A program made the position numbers and the translations under genes. A DNA stretch of 9,065 bases from positions 1 to 9,065 of the forward strand of contig JALHHX010000084.1 of the NCBI GenBank assembly GCA_022837245.1, written 5' to 3'. This DNA comes from Lentisphaerota bacterium. GTDB taxonomy: Bacteria; Verrucomicrobiota; Kiritimatiellia; RFP12; UBA3636. Shown piece by piece: positions 1-6,135 of this stretch (position 1 is its first letter; the number at the start of each line of letters is the position of its first letter). The notes under the pieces are model-generated. The model had not been told where the DNA came from. It did not search any database and saw only the letters and a list, made by a program, of their open reading frames with translations.

Positions 1-140
1 ATAACTTCACGCGTTTCTAGTTGTGCCAATGCCGATTCCACTGCACGGCGGAGAAATCGCTCGGCCTGGTACACAGGTATGACTACTGACACTTCGAACT
101 CATCAAAATCTGTCTGGATTGTTGTGTTGTAGTCATTCAT
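1..140 (-). CDS. Family 2 glycosyltransferase, N-terminal fragment (runs off left edge)
   Basis: Reading the minus strand from the ATG at 140-138 gives 46 codons without a stop to the window edge. After a short polar leader of about 16 residues the product reads VSVVIPVYQAERFLRRAVES followed by ALAQ. This is the first beta strand and nucleotide-binding loop typical of GT-A fold family 2 glycosyltransferases (consensus VSVIIPvYN.e.yL..al.Sil.Q). Such enzymes transfer a sugar from a nucleotide-sugar donor, usually during O-antigen, capsule or exopolysaccharide synthesis at the inner face of the membrane. The DDGS and DXD motifs would lie beyond the edge. No Shine-Dalgarno sequence is visible; the bases before the ATG are AT-rich. 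The gene is divergent from the plus-strand genes, including another family 2 enzyme at 725. Family assignment is confident; donor and acceptor are unknown. Confidence 0.85.
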   Translation of the reverse strand, partial: MNDYNTTIQTDFDEFEVSVVIPVYQAERFLRRAVESALAQLETREV

Positions 141-246
141 TTAATAATTAATTCACTAGCGTAGTGCGCATTCACTCCGTGATGATACAACATTCCGAAG
201 TCATTCTCAACTGGGCATTTTTTTGTTTACCACGCTACTTCCACAA

Positions 247-275
247 TTGTCAGTTGTTATGGGAACCGTTATACT
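247..275 (+). promoter_or_regulatory. Sigma70-like promoter, probably giving a leaderless transcript
   Basis: TTGTCA at 247-252 and TATACT at 270-275 each match the sigma70 consensus at five of six positions and are separated by exactly 17 bp. The expected transcription start, about 7 bases after the -10 box, falls at about 282, which is the A of the ATG at 282. There is no Shine-Dalgarno sequence before that ATG. The rest of the divergent gap (141-246) is AT-rich and holds two short imperfectly spaced palindromes, CACTA/TAGTG at 154-166 and TCAC/GTGA at 172-182. These could be operator half-sites for the divergent minus-strand gene, but they are too short to claim. Confidence 0.55.
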
Positions 276-281
276 AGTCGC

Positions 282-713
282 ATGAATGTTTACTTAACGG
301 ACTTTTCCTGTATCACCGCCATTATTGTAGAAGATCTCGCAGGCTCGGTGTCGCAGTGTTATGGGGTGGAAAAACTCGGTGCGATTCAGTTGCAGTACCT
401 TGCTCATCCTGATTGTCGAGCTGAACTCATTGCAAACGCGCTGGGACGTGTTAGAGAATACAAGAGGACAAGGGTTGCTAAAGGACTTATGGAGACTCAT
501 TGATTGTGTCTATAACAAGACAAGTCAACATGGTTTCTGGATTGGGAAACTATTGAAAAGCTTAACTTGAAATACCTCTTATGGTCAGGCGAAAAGGTTC
601 GGGATCCTCGTGCTGAATACATTGGCAGAGTGAGACTCAATTTTATTTATAAAGTCTCAGACAAGTCAAATGAAAAGGATATACCCTTGAAACCTGTGAG
701 CCCCGTGATTTAG
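282..713 (+). pseudogene. Broken or decayed gene of unknown family upstream of glycosyltransferase
   Basis: An ATG at 282, placed just after a good promoter, opens 73 codons ending in TGA at 501-503. A second in-frame stop, TAA, follows at 513-515. The same frame is then open for 65 codons from 516 to TAG at 711-713. Both halves look protein-like: HPDCRAELIANALGRVREY lies in the first, and WFLDWETIEKLNLKYLLWSG then EKVRDPRAEYIGRVRLNFIY in the second. The second half has no ATG near its beginning and ends 11 bp before the next gene, as a normal upstream operon member would. I read this as a gene inactivated by two nearby stops, or the joined ends of an internally deleted gene. A short real 73-residue peptide followed by a chance open stretch is the alternative. 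I do not recognise the family; the setting suggests a polysaccharide-related role. The region is AT-richer than the genes to the right. Confidence 0.4.
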
Positions 714-724
714 AATGTAAGCCA

Positions 725-1594
725 GTGAACATCTCTATTTTTATCCCCACGTACAATAACGCTGAATTCTTGCCAAAGGCAATCAACAGTGCACTGGCGC
801 AGACGCTCAAACCCATTGAGGTTATAGTGGCTGACGACGGCAGCACGGATAATACGCGGGACGTAGTGGCCGGATACGGCGATGCCGTCAAATATATCTA
901 TTTTGAGCATAGGGGCGTTTATACCGTCCGCAACGCCATGCTCGGGAAGGTGCACGGCGACTGGTTCCTGAATCTCGATGCCGACAATTGGATCGGACCT
1001 GACTTCCTGGAGCAAGCGGCGCAGGTCGTGGCAGAGTCCGGCGATGAAAAACTTGCCTTTGTATATCCGGATCGGGTTACATTCGGCGACTACGTGCGGG
1101 AAAACTCTGTTCCAGACTTTGACGCCGCGCTTTTTAAATTAGGCAATTATGTCGACATGAATTCTCTTGTTCGTACAGAGACTGCCATACGCTTCGGATT
1201 CGATTCTGCATTCAACGACGGCTGGGGCGATTACGACTTCTTTCTAACCCTCGCAAAACACGGCTTTCAAGGTGCTCCTATGCGGGCGTCGCCGCTCCAC
1301 TACCGAGTCCATTCCGGCAGCATAACGGCCTCTACGAAGGCCTTTGATCGCAAGCAACAAATAATGCGCCGTATAACCGAGAAACACTCCGACTTCTTCT
1401 CGGAAGATGAGGCACAGCGCGCAATCGCCAAGTTCTCGCCGGAGGCCATTATGCGCCACAGAATCTGCGAGCTCTGGTGGGCGGAAAGGTACGTAAAGGC
1501 CGCTATGTTTGCATTTAAGACTTTGTTCACAAACCCTAAGGTCTTCAGTCCAGTGAGTTTTCTAAGTCGATTTAAATCGAACAGAACACGCTGA
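725..1594 (+). CDS. Family 2 glycosyltransferase
   Basis: The 289-residue product is a GT-A fold family 2 glycosyltransferase. The N-terminal strand and loop FIPTYNN lie at residues 6-12. DDGSTD at 37-42 binds the nucleotide, the DXD metal motif is DAD at 85-87, and WGDYDF at 167-172 corresponds to the acceptor-side (E/W)D motif before the catalytic base. An HYRVHSGS segment (192-199) is also common in this family. A C-terminal helical region of about 80 residues follows, with no transmembrane segments, so the enzyme is probably cytoplasmic or peripheral to the inner membrane. Start: GTG at 725 is the only plausible start, because the frame is closed by TGA at 671 and contains no ATG, GTG or TTG in between; the Shine-Dalgarno is weak. 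It begins 11 bp after the remnant at 282-713 and was likely once co-transcribed with it. With the divergent glycosyltransferase at the left edge it marks a surface-polysaccharide locus. The sugar transferred cannot be predicted. Confidence 0.9.
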   Translation: MNISIFIPTYNNAEFLPKAINSALAQTLKPIEVIVADDGSTDNTRDVVAGYGDAVKYIYFEHRGVYTVRNAMLGKVHGDWFLNLDADNWIGPDFLEQAAQVVAESGDEKLAFVYPDRVTFGDYVRENSVPDFDAALFKLGNYVDMNSLVRTETAIRFGFDSAFNDGWGDYDFFLTLAKHGFQGAPMRASPLHYRVHSGSITASTKAFDRKQQIMRRITEKHSDFFSEDEAQRAIAKFSPEAIMRHRICELWWAERYVKAAMFAFKTLFTNPKVFSPVSFLSRFKSNRTR

Positions 1595-1602
1595 GCCTTC
1601 CC

Positions 1603-1630
1603 TAGGCGCATGTCCCCAGGCGCATGTCCA
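1603..1630. repeat. Two tandem copies of a 14-bp unit
   Basis: The 12-base core AGGCGCATGTCC occurs at 1604-1615 and again, identical, at 1618-1629, giving a 14-bp period. It lies in the gap just after the glycosyltransferase stop codon. Similar GGCGCATGTCC strings occur, as I recall, in dispersed intergenic repeats of some bacteria, but only these two copies are visible here. The last part of the second copy, TGTCCA (1625-1630), can pair with TGGACA at 1642-1647 around an 11-base loop. That gives a weak hairpin followed by a short T run; it might act as a poor terminator, but I do not call it one. Confidence 0.6.
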
Positions 1631-1641
1631 AGTTTTACCGC

Positions 1642-1670
1642 TGGACAATTTTGAGGTGTTAGTTTAACAT
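1642..1670 (+). promoter_or_regulatory. Candidate sigma70-like promoter for the nrdR operon
   Basis: TGGACA at 1642-1647 (five of six to consensus) and TAACAT at 1665-1670 (four of six) are 17 bp apart in an AT-rich gap upstream of nrdR. The transcription start would be near 1677, leaving a leader of about 69 bases. A weaker alternative is TTTGTG (1709-1714) with TACAGT (1731-1736), which would start transcription very close to the nrdR ATG. I see no NrdR-box-like palindrome here, so autoregulation is not supported by sequence. Confidence 0.4.
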
Positions 1671-1745
1671 TACGTTTTGATTTTTAGTTGATGCGGCGGT
1701 TCGGGGGGTTTGTGTAAAGGCGTCCGGGTTTACAGTTTCTTTATT

Positions 1746-2276
1746 ATGATTTGTTCTTCGTGTGGTTCAGATGACGACAAGGTCCTGGAGAGCCGTTCGG
1801 TGAGGGGAGGCCTCGCCATACGGCGACGTCGCGTCTGCCTGCAATGCGGGCGCCGCTTCACGACATACGAGGAGATCCTCCGCGATTCGATGATGGTGGT
1901 CAAACGCGACGGCAGGCTTGAGGAATTCTCGCGCCAAAAGCTCCTCGGGGGAATAACACGCGCTTGCCGTAAACGCCCCGTCACACTCGAAACCATTGAG
2001 GGGAAGGTAGACGAAATCATCGAACGCCTAGAGTCCGACTACGATCGCGAGATCCCTAGCCGGGATATCGGGGAGATCGTCATGAGGATGCTAATGGATC
2101 TCGACCAGGTCGCATATGTGCGCTTCGCATCGGTTTACCGCAGGTTTGAAGACGTCGATCAGTTCGTCAACGAGGTGAAGGGCATGCACGAGCCTTCAAC
2201 GAAAACTGCGGAGCCGCTAAACGGCGACACTCCCGGATGCGGGGAGCCGGGACGGGAACAGAGCGGCAATGCCTGA
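1746..2276 (+). CDS. nrdR: Transcriptional repressor NrdR
   Basis: NrdR is a zinc- and (d)ATP-binding repressor of ribonucleotide reductase operons. The 176-residue product has the N-terminal zinc ribbon with C3-x2-C6 and C31-x2-C34, the same spacing as in Escherichia coli NrdR, including RRRRVCLQCGRRFTTYE (26-42). The ATP-cone follows, starting with VVKRDGR at 51-57 and running to about 140, with the hallmark VAYVRFASVYRRFED at 122-136. I chose ATG 1746 because it puts the zinc cysteines at the normal distance from the N-terminus; the open frame extends back to a TTG at 1710 that would add 12 non-family residues. The protein is about 25 residues longer than usual owing to a polar tail after residue 147, which reads into the overlap with the next gene. 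No ribonucleotide reductase gene lies in the window. The stop overlaps the MATE gene start by 8 bp, implying co-transcription. Confidence 0.95.
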   Translation: MICSSCGSDDDKVLESRSVRGGLAIRRRRVCLQCGRRFTTYEEILRDSMMVVKRDGRLEEFSRQKLLGGITRACRKRPVTLETIEGKVDEIIERLESDYDREIPSRDIGEIVMRMLMDLDQVAYVRFASVYRRFEDVDQFVNEVKGMHEPSTKTAEPLNGDTPGCGEPGREQSGNA

Positions 2277-3816
2277 TCCCGTATCCCTTGACACCGCATC
2301 AACGGTTGACGTGGATGTCAGCGCCGAGGAGCTGAAGCGGCGCCGCGAAACGGAGCGGCTGGGCACGGATCCCATAGTGCCGCTGGTGCTGCGCCTTTCG
2401 CTGCCGGCCATGATAGGGCTTCTCGTCAGCAGCCTATATGTGTTCGTCGACCGCGTGTTCGTCGGACGCTATGTCGGCGAAATCGGTCTGGCGGCGATGA
2501 ATGTAGCCATACCATTTTCGACGGTCGTATTCGCGTTTTCCATATTGGTTGGCAGGGGAACCGCCGTGGTTTACTCCATAGCACTCGGACGAAGAGACTA
2601 CAAGGAGGCCGGGAAGGCGTTTTCGGGCGGCGTTTTCCTGCACTTGGTTGTGTCGTTCATCATAATGGCCGGCTGCCTGCTGTTCATGGAAGAGCTGCTG
2701 ATGCTTTTCGGCGCGGAACCGCATTCGAAGGCGGCGGCGCATGAATATATATCCGTGGTGCTCCTCGGAACGCCGTTCGCAATGCTCACAATGCACAACC
2801 ATCTTATACGCGCAGAGGGAGCATCGACGTACTCAATGGTCACGCAGATCGTTGGAGCTGTGCTCAACGCGTTCCTAGATTTCATTTTCATGTCTGGGTT
2901 CGGCTGGGGGATGCGTGGGGCCGCCGGTGCCACGGTTATTTCACAGGCCGTTTCTGTGGTGTTGGTGATGTGGTTTTTCGAGCACAGGAGCGTGGTGCGC
3001 TTACGTTTGGCGGACATGATCCTCTCCAAAAGCATGTTTAGCAGGATCATGATCAACGGCCTGACTCCGTTCATGTTCAACGCGGCCGCCACGTTCAACT
3101 GGACGATCCAGAACCATATGCTAAAGCGCTTTGCCGACAGCAGCGGCTACACCGTGACCACCGCCATGGCCGCATTCGGAATTGTGATGTCGCTGCGGCA
3201 ACTTATGATGACGCCTGTTATCGGCCTCTCCATGGGAATGCAGCCGCTAGTGGGCTACAACTACGGAGCCTCCAAATACGGGCGCGTCCGCAAGATCTTC
3301 AAGTTCTCGCTTCTGACTTCTTTTCTGCTTATTCTAATTCCATATGGCACCCTTGAGTTCTTCGCCAGGCCGGTGGTGGGGTTTTTCGGAGCGACAGGGG
3401 GTGCGCTCGGCCTCGGAGTTTATACTTTGCGCAGGTACATGCTGCTGATGCCACTCGGCGGGCTCGCGGCGATGTTCTCGCACTTTTTCCAGGGCACAGG
3501 CCAGCCCAAGCAGGCGCTCGCTGTGACTGCGGTCCGCCAGATCGTGCTTGCCACACCGCTTATGATCATCATGCCGTTTTTCTTCGGCTATGATGGCATC
3601 GTCTTCGCCTCGCCATTCGCAGAAGTCGGTGGTATGTGCTTTGGCGTCTACATGATCTCCCGCGAATTCCGCAGGCTGCGGGCCAAAGAGGAGGAGATGG
3701 AGGCTCTGCAGATTTCCCGGGAGGCCTCCGGGCGGCAGTCCGCATACAGCGGGAACGGCGTGAAAGAAGACGCTGCGGAAAGCGACGCGGGGAAAGGCGC
3801 ATCTGATGTGGGCTGA
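2269..3816 (+). CDS. MATE-family multidrug/metabolite efflux transporter
   Basis: The 515-residue product is a MATE transporter, an inner-membrane antiporter that exports organic compounds using a Na+ or H+ gradient. About twelve hydrophobic segments fit the two six-helix bundles, at roughly residues 37-60, 74-102, 119-147, 158-180, 187-212, 217-237, 262-285, 296-325, 345-372, 388-408, 415-438 and 443-464. Typical family signatures are the first-helix motif (LRLSLPAMIGLLVSSLYVFV, then DRVFVG, 41-66), HNHLIRAEG at 176-184 and GMQPLVGYNYGA at 323-334 in the second half. It most resembles the MepA/DinF-like branch. The usual length is about 450; here there is a charged N-terminal extension of about 33 residues and a polar C-terminal tail after residue 465, both cytoplasmic by prediction. 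The ATG lies inside the end of nrdR and the stop lies 11 bp inside the next gene, so translation is probably coupled. Substrate unknown. Confidence 0.93.
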   Translation: MPDPVSLDTASTVDVDVSAEELKRRRETERLGTDPIVPLVLRLSLPAMIGLLVSSLYVFVDRVFVGRYVGEIGLAAMNVAIPFSTVVFAFSILVGRGTAVVYSIALGRRDYKEAGKAFSGGVFLHLVVSFIIMAGCLLFMEELLMLFGAEPHSKAAAHEYISVVLLGTPFAMLTMHNHLIRAEGASTYSMVTQIVGAVLNAFLDFIFMSGFGWGMRGAAGATVISQAVSVVLVMWFFEHRSVVRLRLADMILSKSMFSRIMINGLTPFMFNAAATFNWTIQNHMLKRFADSSGYTVTTAMAAFGIVMSLRQLMMTPVIGLSMGMQPLVGYNYGASKYGRVRKIFKFSLLTSFLLILIPYGTLEFFARPVVGFFGATGGALGLGVYTLRRYMLLMPLGGLAAMFSHFFQGTGQPKQALAVTAVRQIVLATPLMIIMPFFFGYDGIVFASPFAEVGGMCFGVYMISREFRRLRAKEEEMEALQISREASGRQSAYSGNGVKEDAAESDAGKGASDVG

Positions 3817-4699
3817 CGCCGCCAAGTTCGTGAAGTCGCTGCCTGTGCACGCACGGCTGAGCATAGCCGTCATATTGCTGTATTGCGTCGCGGCGCTCTG
3901 GGCGGGAATCGTATCGGTCGGGTACAAGATGCGCGACGAAACCCCCGCTTACAACGCCATCAATGTGGAGCAGCGCTACAACCCGCCGCTGTCCAGGATT
4001 GAAATGCCCGACGGCACCACGCACCTCAGCCTCATGGGCACCGACAACCTAGGGCGCGACGTCTTCAGCCGCCTCCTGCAAGGAGCGCGCATCGCTTTCC
4101 ACGTCGGCATCGTCACTTCGCTCATTGCCGTTCCATTCGGCGCCCTGCTAGGCCTCCTTGCTGGATATTTCGGCGGCAAGGTCGATGCCATCTGCACCTG
4201 GCTCGCAGCCACAGTGGCGGCAATACCTTCGCTGCTCCTTATTCTCGCTGTGTCGCTGGTCGTCGGCAAGGGACTCTTCGGCGTCTACGTTGGCATAAGC
4301 GTCACCACCTGGGTCGGTGTGTACCGTACTGTGCGTGGCGAGACGCTCAAGCACCGCGGCCTCGGCTACGTCCAGGCGGCACACACGCTCGGCTACGGTC
4401 ACGGACGTATTATCTTCCGTCACATCCTGCCCAACGTGATGCATGTGATCATCATCGCTTTCTCAACGCGCTTCCCAGCAGCCGTTGGCACCGAGGTCTT
4501 CATGGGCTTTCTCGGCATCGGCGCGCAGAACGAGCCATCCTGGGGTGTAATGATAAACAACGCACGCGTCCGTCTCTGGCAGGGGATCTGGTGGGAGGGC
4601 ACGTTCGTCACTCTCGCTCTTTTCGCGCTCGTGCTAAGCTTCAACCAGCTTGGCGATGCTCTCCGCGACCGTCTGGATCCCATGCGCTCCGCACGGTAA
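3806..4699 (+). CDS. OppC/DppC-type ABC transporter permease
   Basis: This 297-residue membrane protein is the C-type permease of the peptide/nickel (Opp/Dpp) ABC importer family. An N-terminal transmembrane segment lies at about 17-38, followed by a periplasmic stretch. The family signature GTDNLGRDVFSRLLQGAR is at 78-95, with further transmembrane helices at about 97-122, 130-154, 157-172, 211-238 and 262-281. The EAA loop that contacts the ATPase is at 188-209 (YVQAAHTLG, then RHILPN), and the typical C-terminus LGDALRDRLDP is at 282-292. AAAGG-like SD (AAAGG at 3793-3797) sits 8 bases before the ATG at 3806; two in-frame stops, TAA and TGA, end the gene. These importers normally need a B-type permease, one or two ATPases and a binding protein, usually adjacent. 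None is here: upstream is the MATE gene and downstream an unrelated operon. Either partners are elsewhere or this gene was separated from its cluster. Substrate unknown. Confidence 0.92.
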   Translation: MWADAAKFVKSLPVHARLSIAVILLYCVAALWAGIVSVGYKMRDETPAYNAINVEQRYNPPLSRIEMPDGTTHLSLMGTDNLGRDVFSRLLQGARIAFHVGIVTSLIAVPFGALLGLLAGYFGGKVDAICTWLAATVAAIPSLLLILAVSLVVGKGLFGVYVGISVTTWVGVYRTVRGETLKHRGLGYVQAAHTLGYGHGRIIFRHILPNVMHVIIIAFSTRFPAAVGTEVFMGFLGIGAQNEPSWGVMINNARVRLWQGIWWEGTFVTLALFALVLSFNQLGDALRDRLDPMRSAR

Positions 4700-4707
4700 T
4701 GATTTGG

Positions 4708-4737
4708 TTGAACGGCTTATGCGTTCTGGGGTATCAT
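4708..4737 (+). promoter_or_regulatory. Promoter of the flavoenzyme operon, probably leaderless
   Basis: TTGAAC at 4708-4713 (four of six) and TATCAT at 4732-4737 (five of six) are spaced by 18 bp in the 45-bp gap between the permease and the flavoenzyme gene. Transcription would begin about 7 bases after the -10 box, at 4744-4745, on or next to the ATG at 4745. No Shine-Dalgarno sequence precedes this ATG. The geometry is the same as at 247-282, which makes a leaderless transcript credible. Confidence 0.5.
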
Positions 4738-4746
4738 AGAACGCAT
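4719..4746. promoter_or_regulatory. Perfect 9-bp inverted repeat across -10 box and start codon (candidate operator)
   Basis: ATGCGTTCT at 4719-4727 is exactly repeated in inverted form as AGAACGCAT at 4738-4746, with a 10-base spacer that contains most of the -10 hexamer. The right arm runs into the ATG of the flavoenzyme gene (4745-4747). As DNA it has the size and spacing of a dimeric repressor site placed to block RNA polymerase. As RNA from read-through of the upstream operon it would fold into a stem of 9-11 bp that hides the start codon. There is no T run, so it is not a normal terminator. No regulator gene lies next to it in the window. Confidence 0.55.
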
Positions 4747-6124
4747 GACGGCGCATGCTAGGTTTAATTTCAAGTCGATAGGCGAGTTGAGGGGGAAAAT
4801 CGAGTCGCTGAATGTGGATATTAATCTCCGGGATGATTTGTCTCCGTTGCGCGAAAAGGTGGATATTGCTGGTAGGACGGCGCCGAATTCAATCGCCATT
4901 CTCCCGATGGAGGGGTGCGACAGCGATCGCGACGGATCGCCTAGCGAACTCGTCAGGCGCCGCTACATGCGTTTCGCAGCAGGCGGCGCGGGGCTAATCT
5001 GGTGGGAGGCATGCGCGGTGGTTCCGGAAGGAAGGGCAAACGAGCTGCAGATGATGTTGACTCGCGACAACGCCGGCGCATTCAAGAATCTCGTAAGCGC
5101 AGTCAACGAAACCGCCAAGGCGGCTTTTGGACACACGCCGCTGCATATCCTGCAGCTCACGCATTCCGGCAGATATTCGCGCCCGACTGGACACACGCCG
5201 GCGCCTATCGTGCCGCAGCGTGACCCAATTCTGGATCCGGGTGTGGGTATAACTGATGATTCTCCCATATGTTCAGACGAGTACCTCGCAAGTCTCGTCG
5301 CGCGTTATGTGGAATCGGCGCTTCTGGCGAAGAAGGCGGGATTCGACGGCGTGGACGTCAAGGCGGTTCACCGGTATCTGATAAGCGAATTGCTGGCTTC
5401 GCATACGCGCGGCGGAAAATACGGCGGGAGTTTCGAAAACCGCTCGCGGTTGCTTCTTGACATCGTGCGCGAAATCTCGCGCGAAACCGGGGGTGATGGC
5501 TTTATCGTCGCCTCGCGCTTCAATGTGTTCGATGCGCATCCTTACCCATACGGTTTTGGCGTGGACGAGCATGATTTCAAGAAGTTCGCTCCGGAAGAGC
5601 CGTTGCTACTCGTGGAAAGACTGATTGAGGCCGGTGCGTCACTGCTCAGCAACTCAGCCGGGAATCCGTATTACATATATCCGCAGGTGACGCGTCCGTT
5701 CGACCTGTCCAGCATGGGCATTCCGGTTCCTGACGAGCATCCGCTTGCCAGCATCGCAAGGCTTTTCGATTTCACGCGGCTAATACAGAAAGGGGCTGGC
5801 ACCGTGCCGGTGATCGGCAACGGCTATACATGGCTCAGGCAGTTTTTCCCTCAGGTGGCCTCCGCCAATCTGGCCGACGGCTCATGCCGCATGGCGGGCT
5901 TGGGTCGCATGGCATTTGCGTATCCCGACGCGCCACGCGATTTGTTAGCAAAGGGTGCGCTGGATCCCGCTAAATGCTGCATAACTTGTAGCAAGTGCAC
6001 ACAGATGATGCGTGACCACGGGGTTGCCGGCTGTCCGGTTCGTGACTCCGGGGTCTACGCTCCGCTGTACAAGAAATACAGAGCGGAGGCTGACTTGCGG
6101 GCCAAACAGACCATGGGTGGTTGA
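4745..6124 (+). CDS. Old Yellow Enzyme-family NADH:flavin oxidoreductase with Fe-S motif (2,4-dienoyl-CoA reductase-like)
   Basis: The 459-residue product is an FMN TIM-barrel enzyme of the Old Yellow Enzyme superfamily, whose members reduce C=C bonds conjugated to a carbonyl. An N-terminal helical lead of about 35 residues precedes the barrel. Recognisable parts are NSIAILPMEGCD (48-59, FMN side), RYMRFAAGGAGLIWWEACAV (73-92), QLTHSGRYSRP (137-147, with the HSGR motif), and KAVHRYLISELLASHTR (206-222) then YGGSFENRSR (226-235). The last two correspond to the HGYLxxxFLSP...YGGSxENR block of dienoyl-CoA reductases. VIGNGYTW (356-363) and GLGRMAFAYPD (385-395) bind FMN phosphate. Near the C-terminus, C412-x2-C415-x2-C418-x11-C430 should ligate an iron-sulfur cluster; family members usually have x3 between the second and third cysteines. 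The C-terminal FAD/NADPH domain found in full-length 670-residue relatives is absent, so electrons must come from NAD(P)H directly or from a partner. First gene of a three-gene operon; substrate unknown. ATG 4745 lacks a Shine-Dalgarno. Confidence 0.9.
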   Translation: MTAHARFNFKSIGELRGKIESLNVDINLRDDLSPLREKVDIAGRTAPNSIAILPMEGCDSDRDGSPSELVRRRYMRFAAGGAGLIWWEACAVVPEGRANELQMMLTRDNAGAFKNLVSAVNETAKAAFGHTPLHILQLTHSGRYSRPTGHTPAPIVPQRDPILDPGVGITDDSPICSDEYLASLVARYVESALLAKKAGFDGVDVKAVHRYLISELLASHTRGGKYGGSFENRSRLLLDIVREISRETGGDGFIVASRFNVFDAHPYPYGFGVDEHDFKKFAPEEPLLLVERLIEAGASLLSNSAGNPYYIYPQVTRPFDLSSMGIPVPDEHPLASIARLFDFTRLIQKGAGTVPVIGNGYTWLRQFFPQVASANLADGSCRMAGLGRMAFAYPDAPRDLLAKGALDPAKCCITCSKCTQMMRDHGVAGCPVRDSGVYAPLYKKYRAEADLRAKQTMGG

Positions 6125-6128
6125 GGAG
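6123..6128 (+). promoter_or_regulatory. Strong ribosome binding site that fixes the SDR start
   Basis: GAGGAG at 6123-6128 overlaps the stop codon of the flavoenzyme gene (TGA 6122-6124) and sits 7 bases before the ATG at 6136. This favours ATG 6136 over the in-frame TTG at 6121, which would lie upstream of the ribosome site and add five residues not typical of the family. Confidence 0.8.
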
Positions 6129-6135
6129 ATGGAAA

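Noticed and set aside
361..570. 69-codon plus-strand frame overlapping the remnant at 282-713
   Set aside because: It competes with the frame that has the promoter-proximal ATG and protein-like second half; it has no recognisable motif and no ribosome site.
1625..1652. Terminator after the glycosyltransferase gene
   Set aside because: The stem is only 6 bp with an 11-base loop, AT/GC mixed, and the following T stretch is four bases; too weak to call.
3334..3927. 197-codon open frame on the minus strand
   Set aside because: It lies opposite the MATE and permease genes, which have full-length family motifs; the translation is rich in Arg, His, Pro and Ser, typical of an antisense shadow in GC-rich DNA.
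4719..4746. Rho-independent terminator for the permease operon
   Set aside because: The stem is good but there is no T run after it, and the right arm is part of the next start codon.
5128..5200. 13-base exact repeat TGGACACACGCCG at 5128-5140 and 5188-5200, 60 bp apart
   Set aside because: Both copies encode a GHTP sequence within the Old Yellow Enzyme at places where the family has similar residues, so a coding coincidence is more likely than a DNA element.
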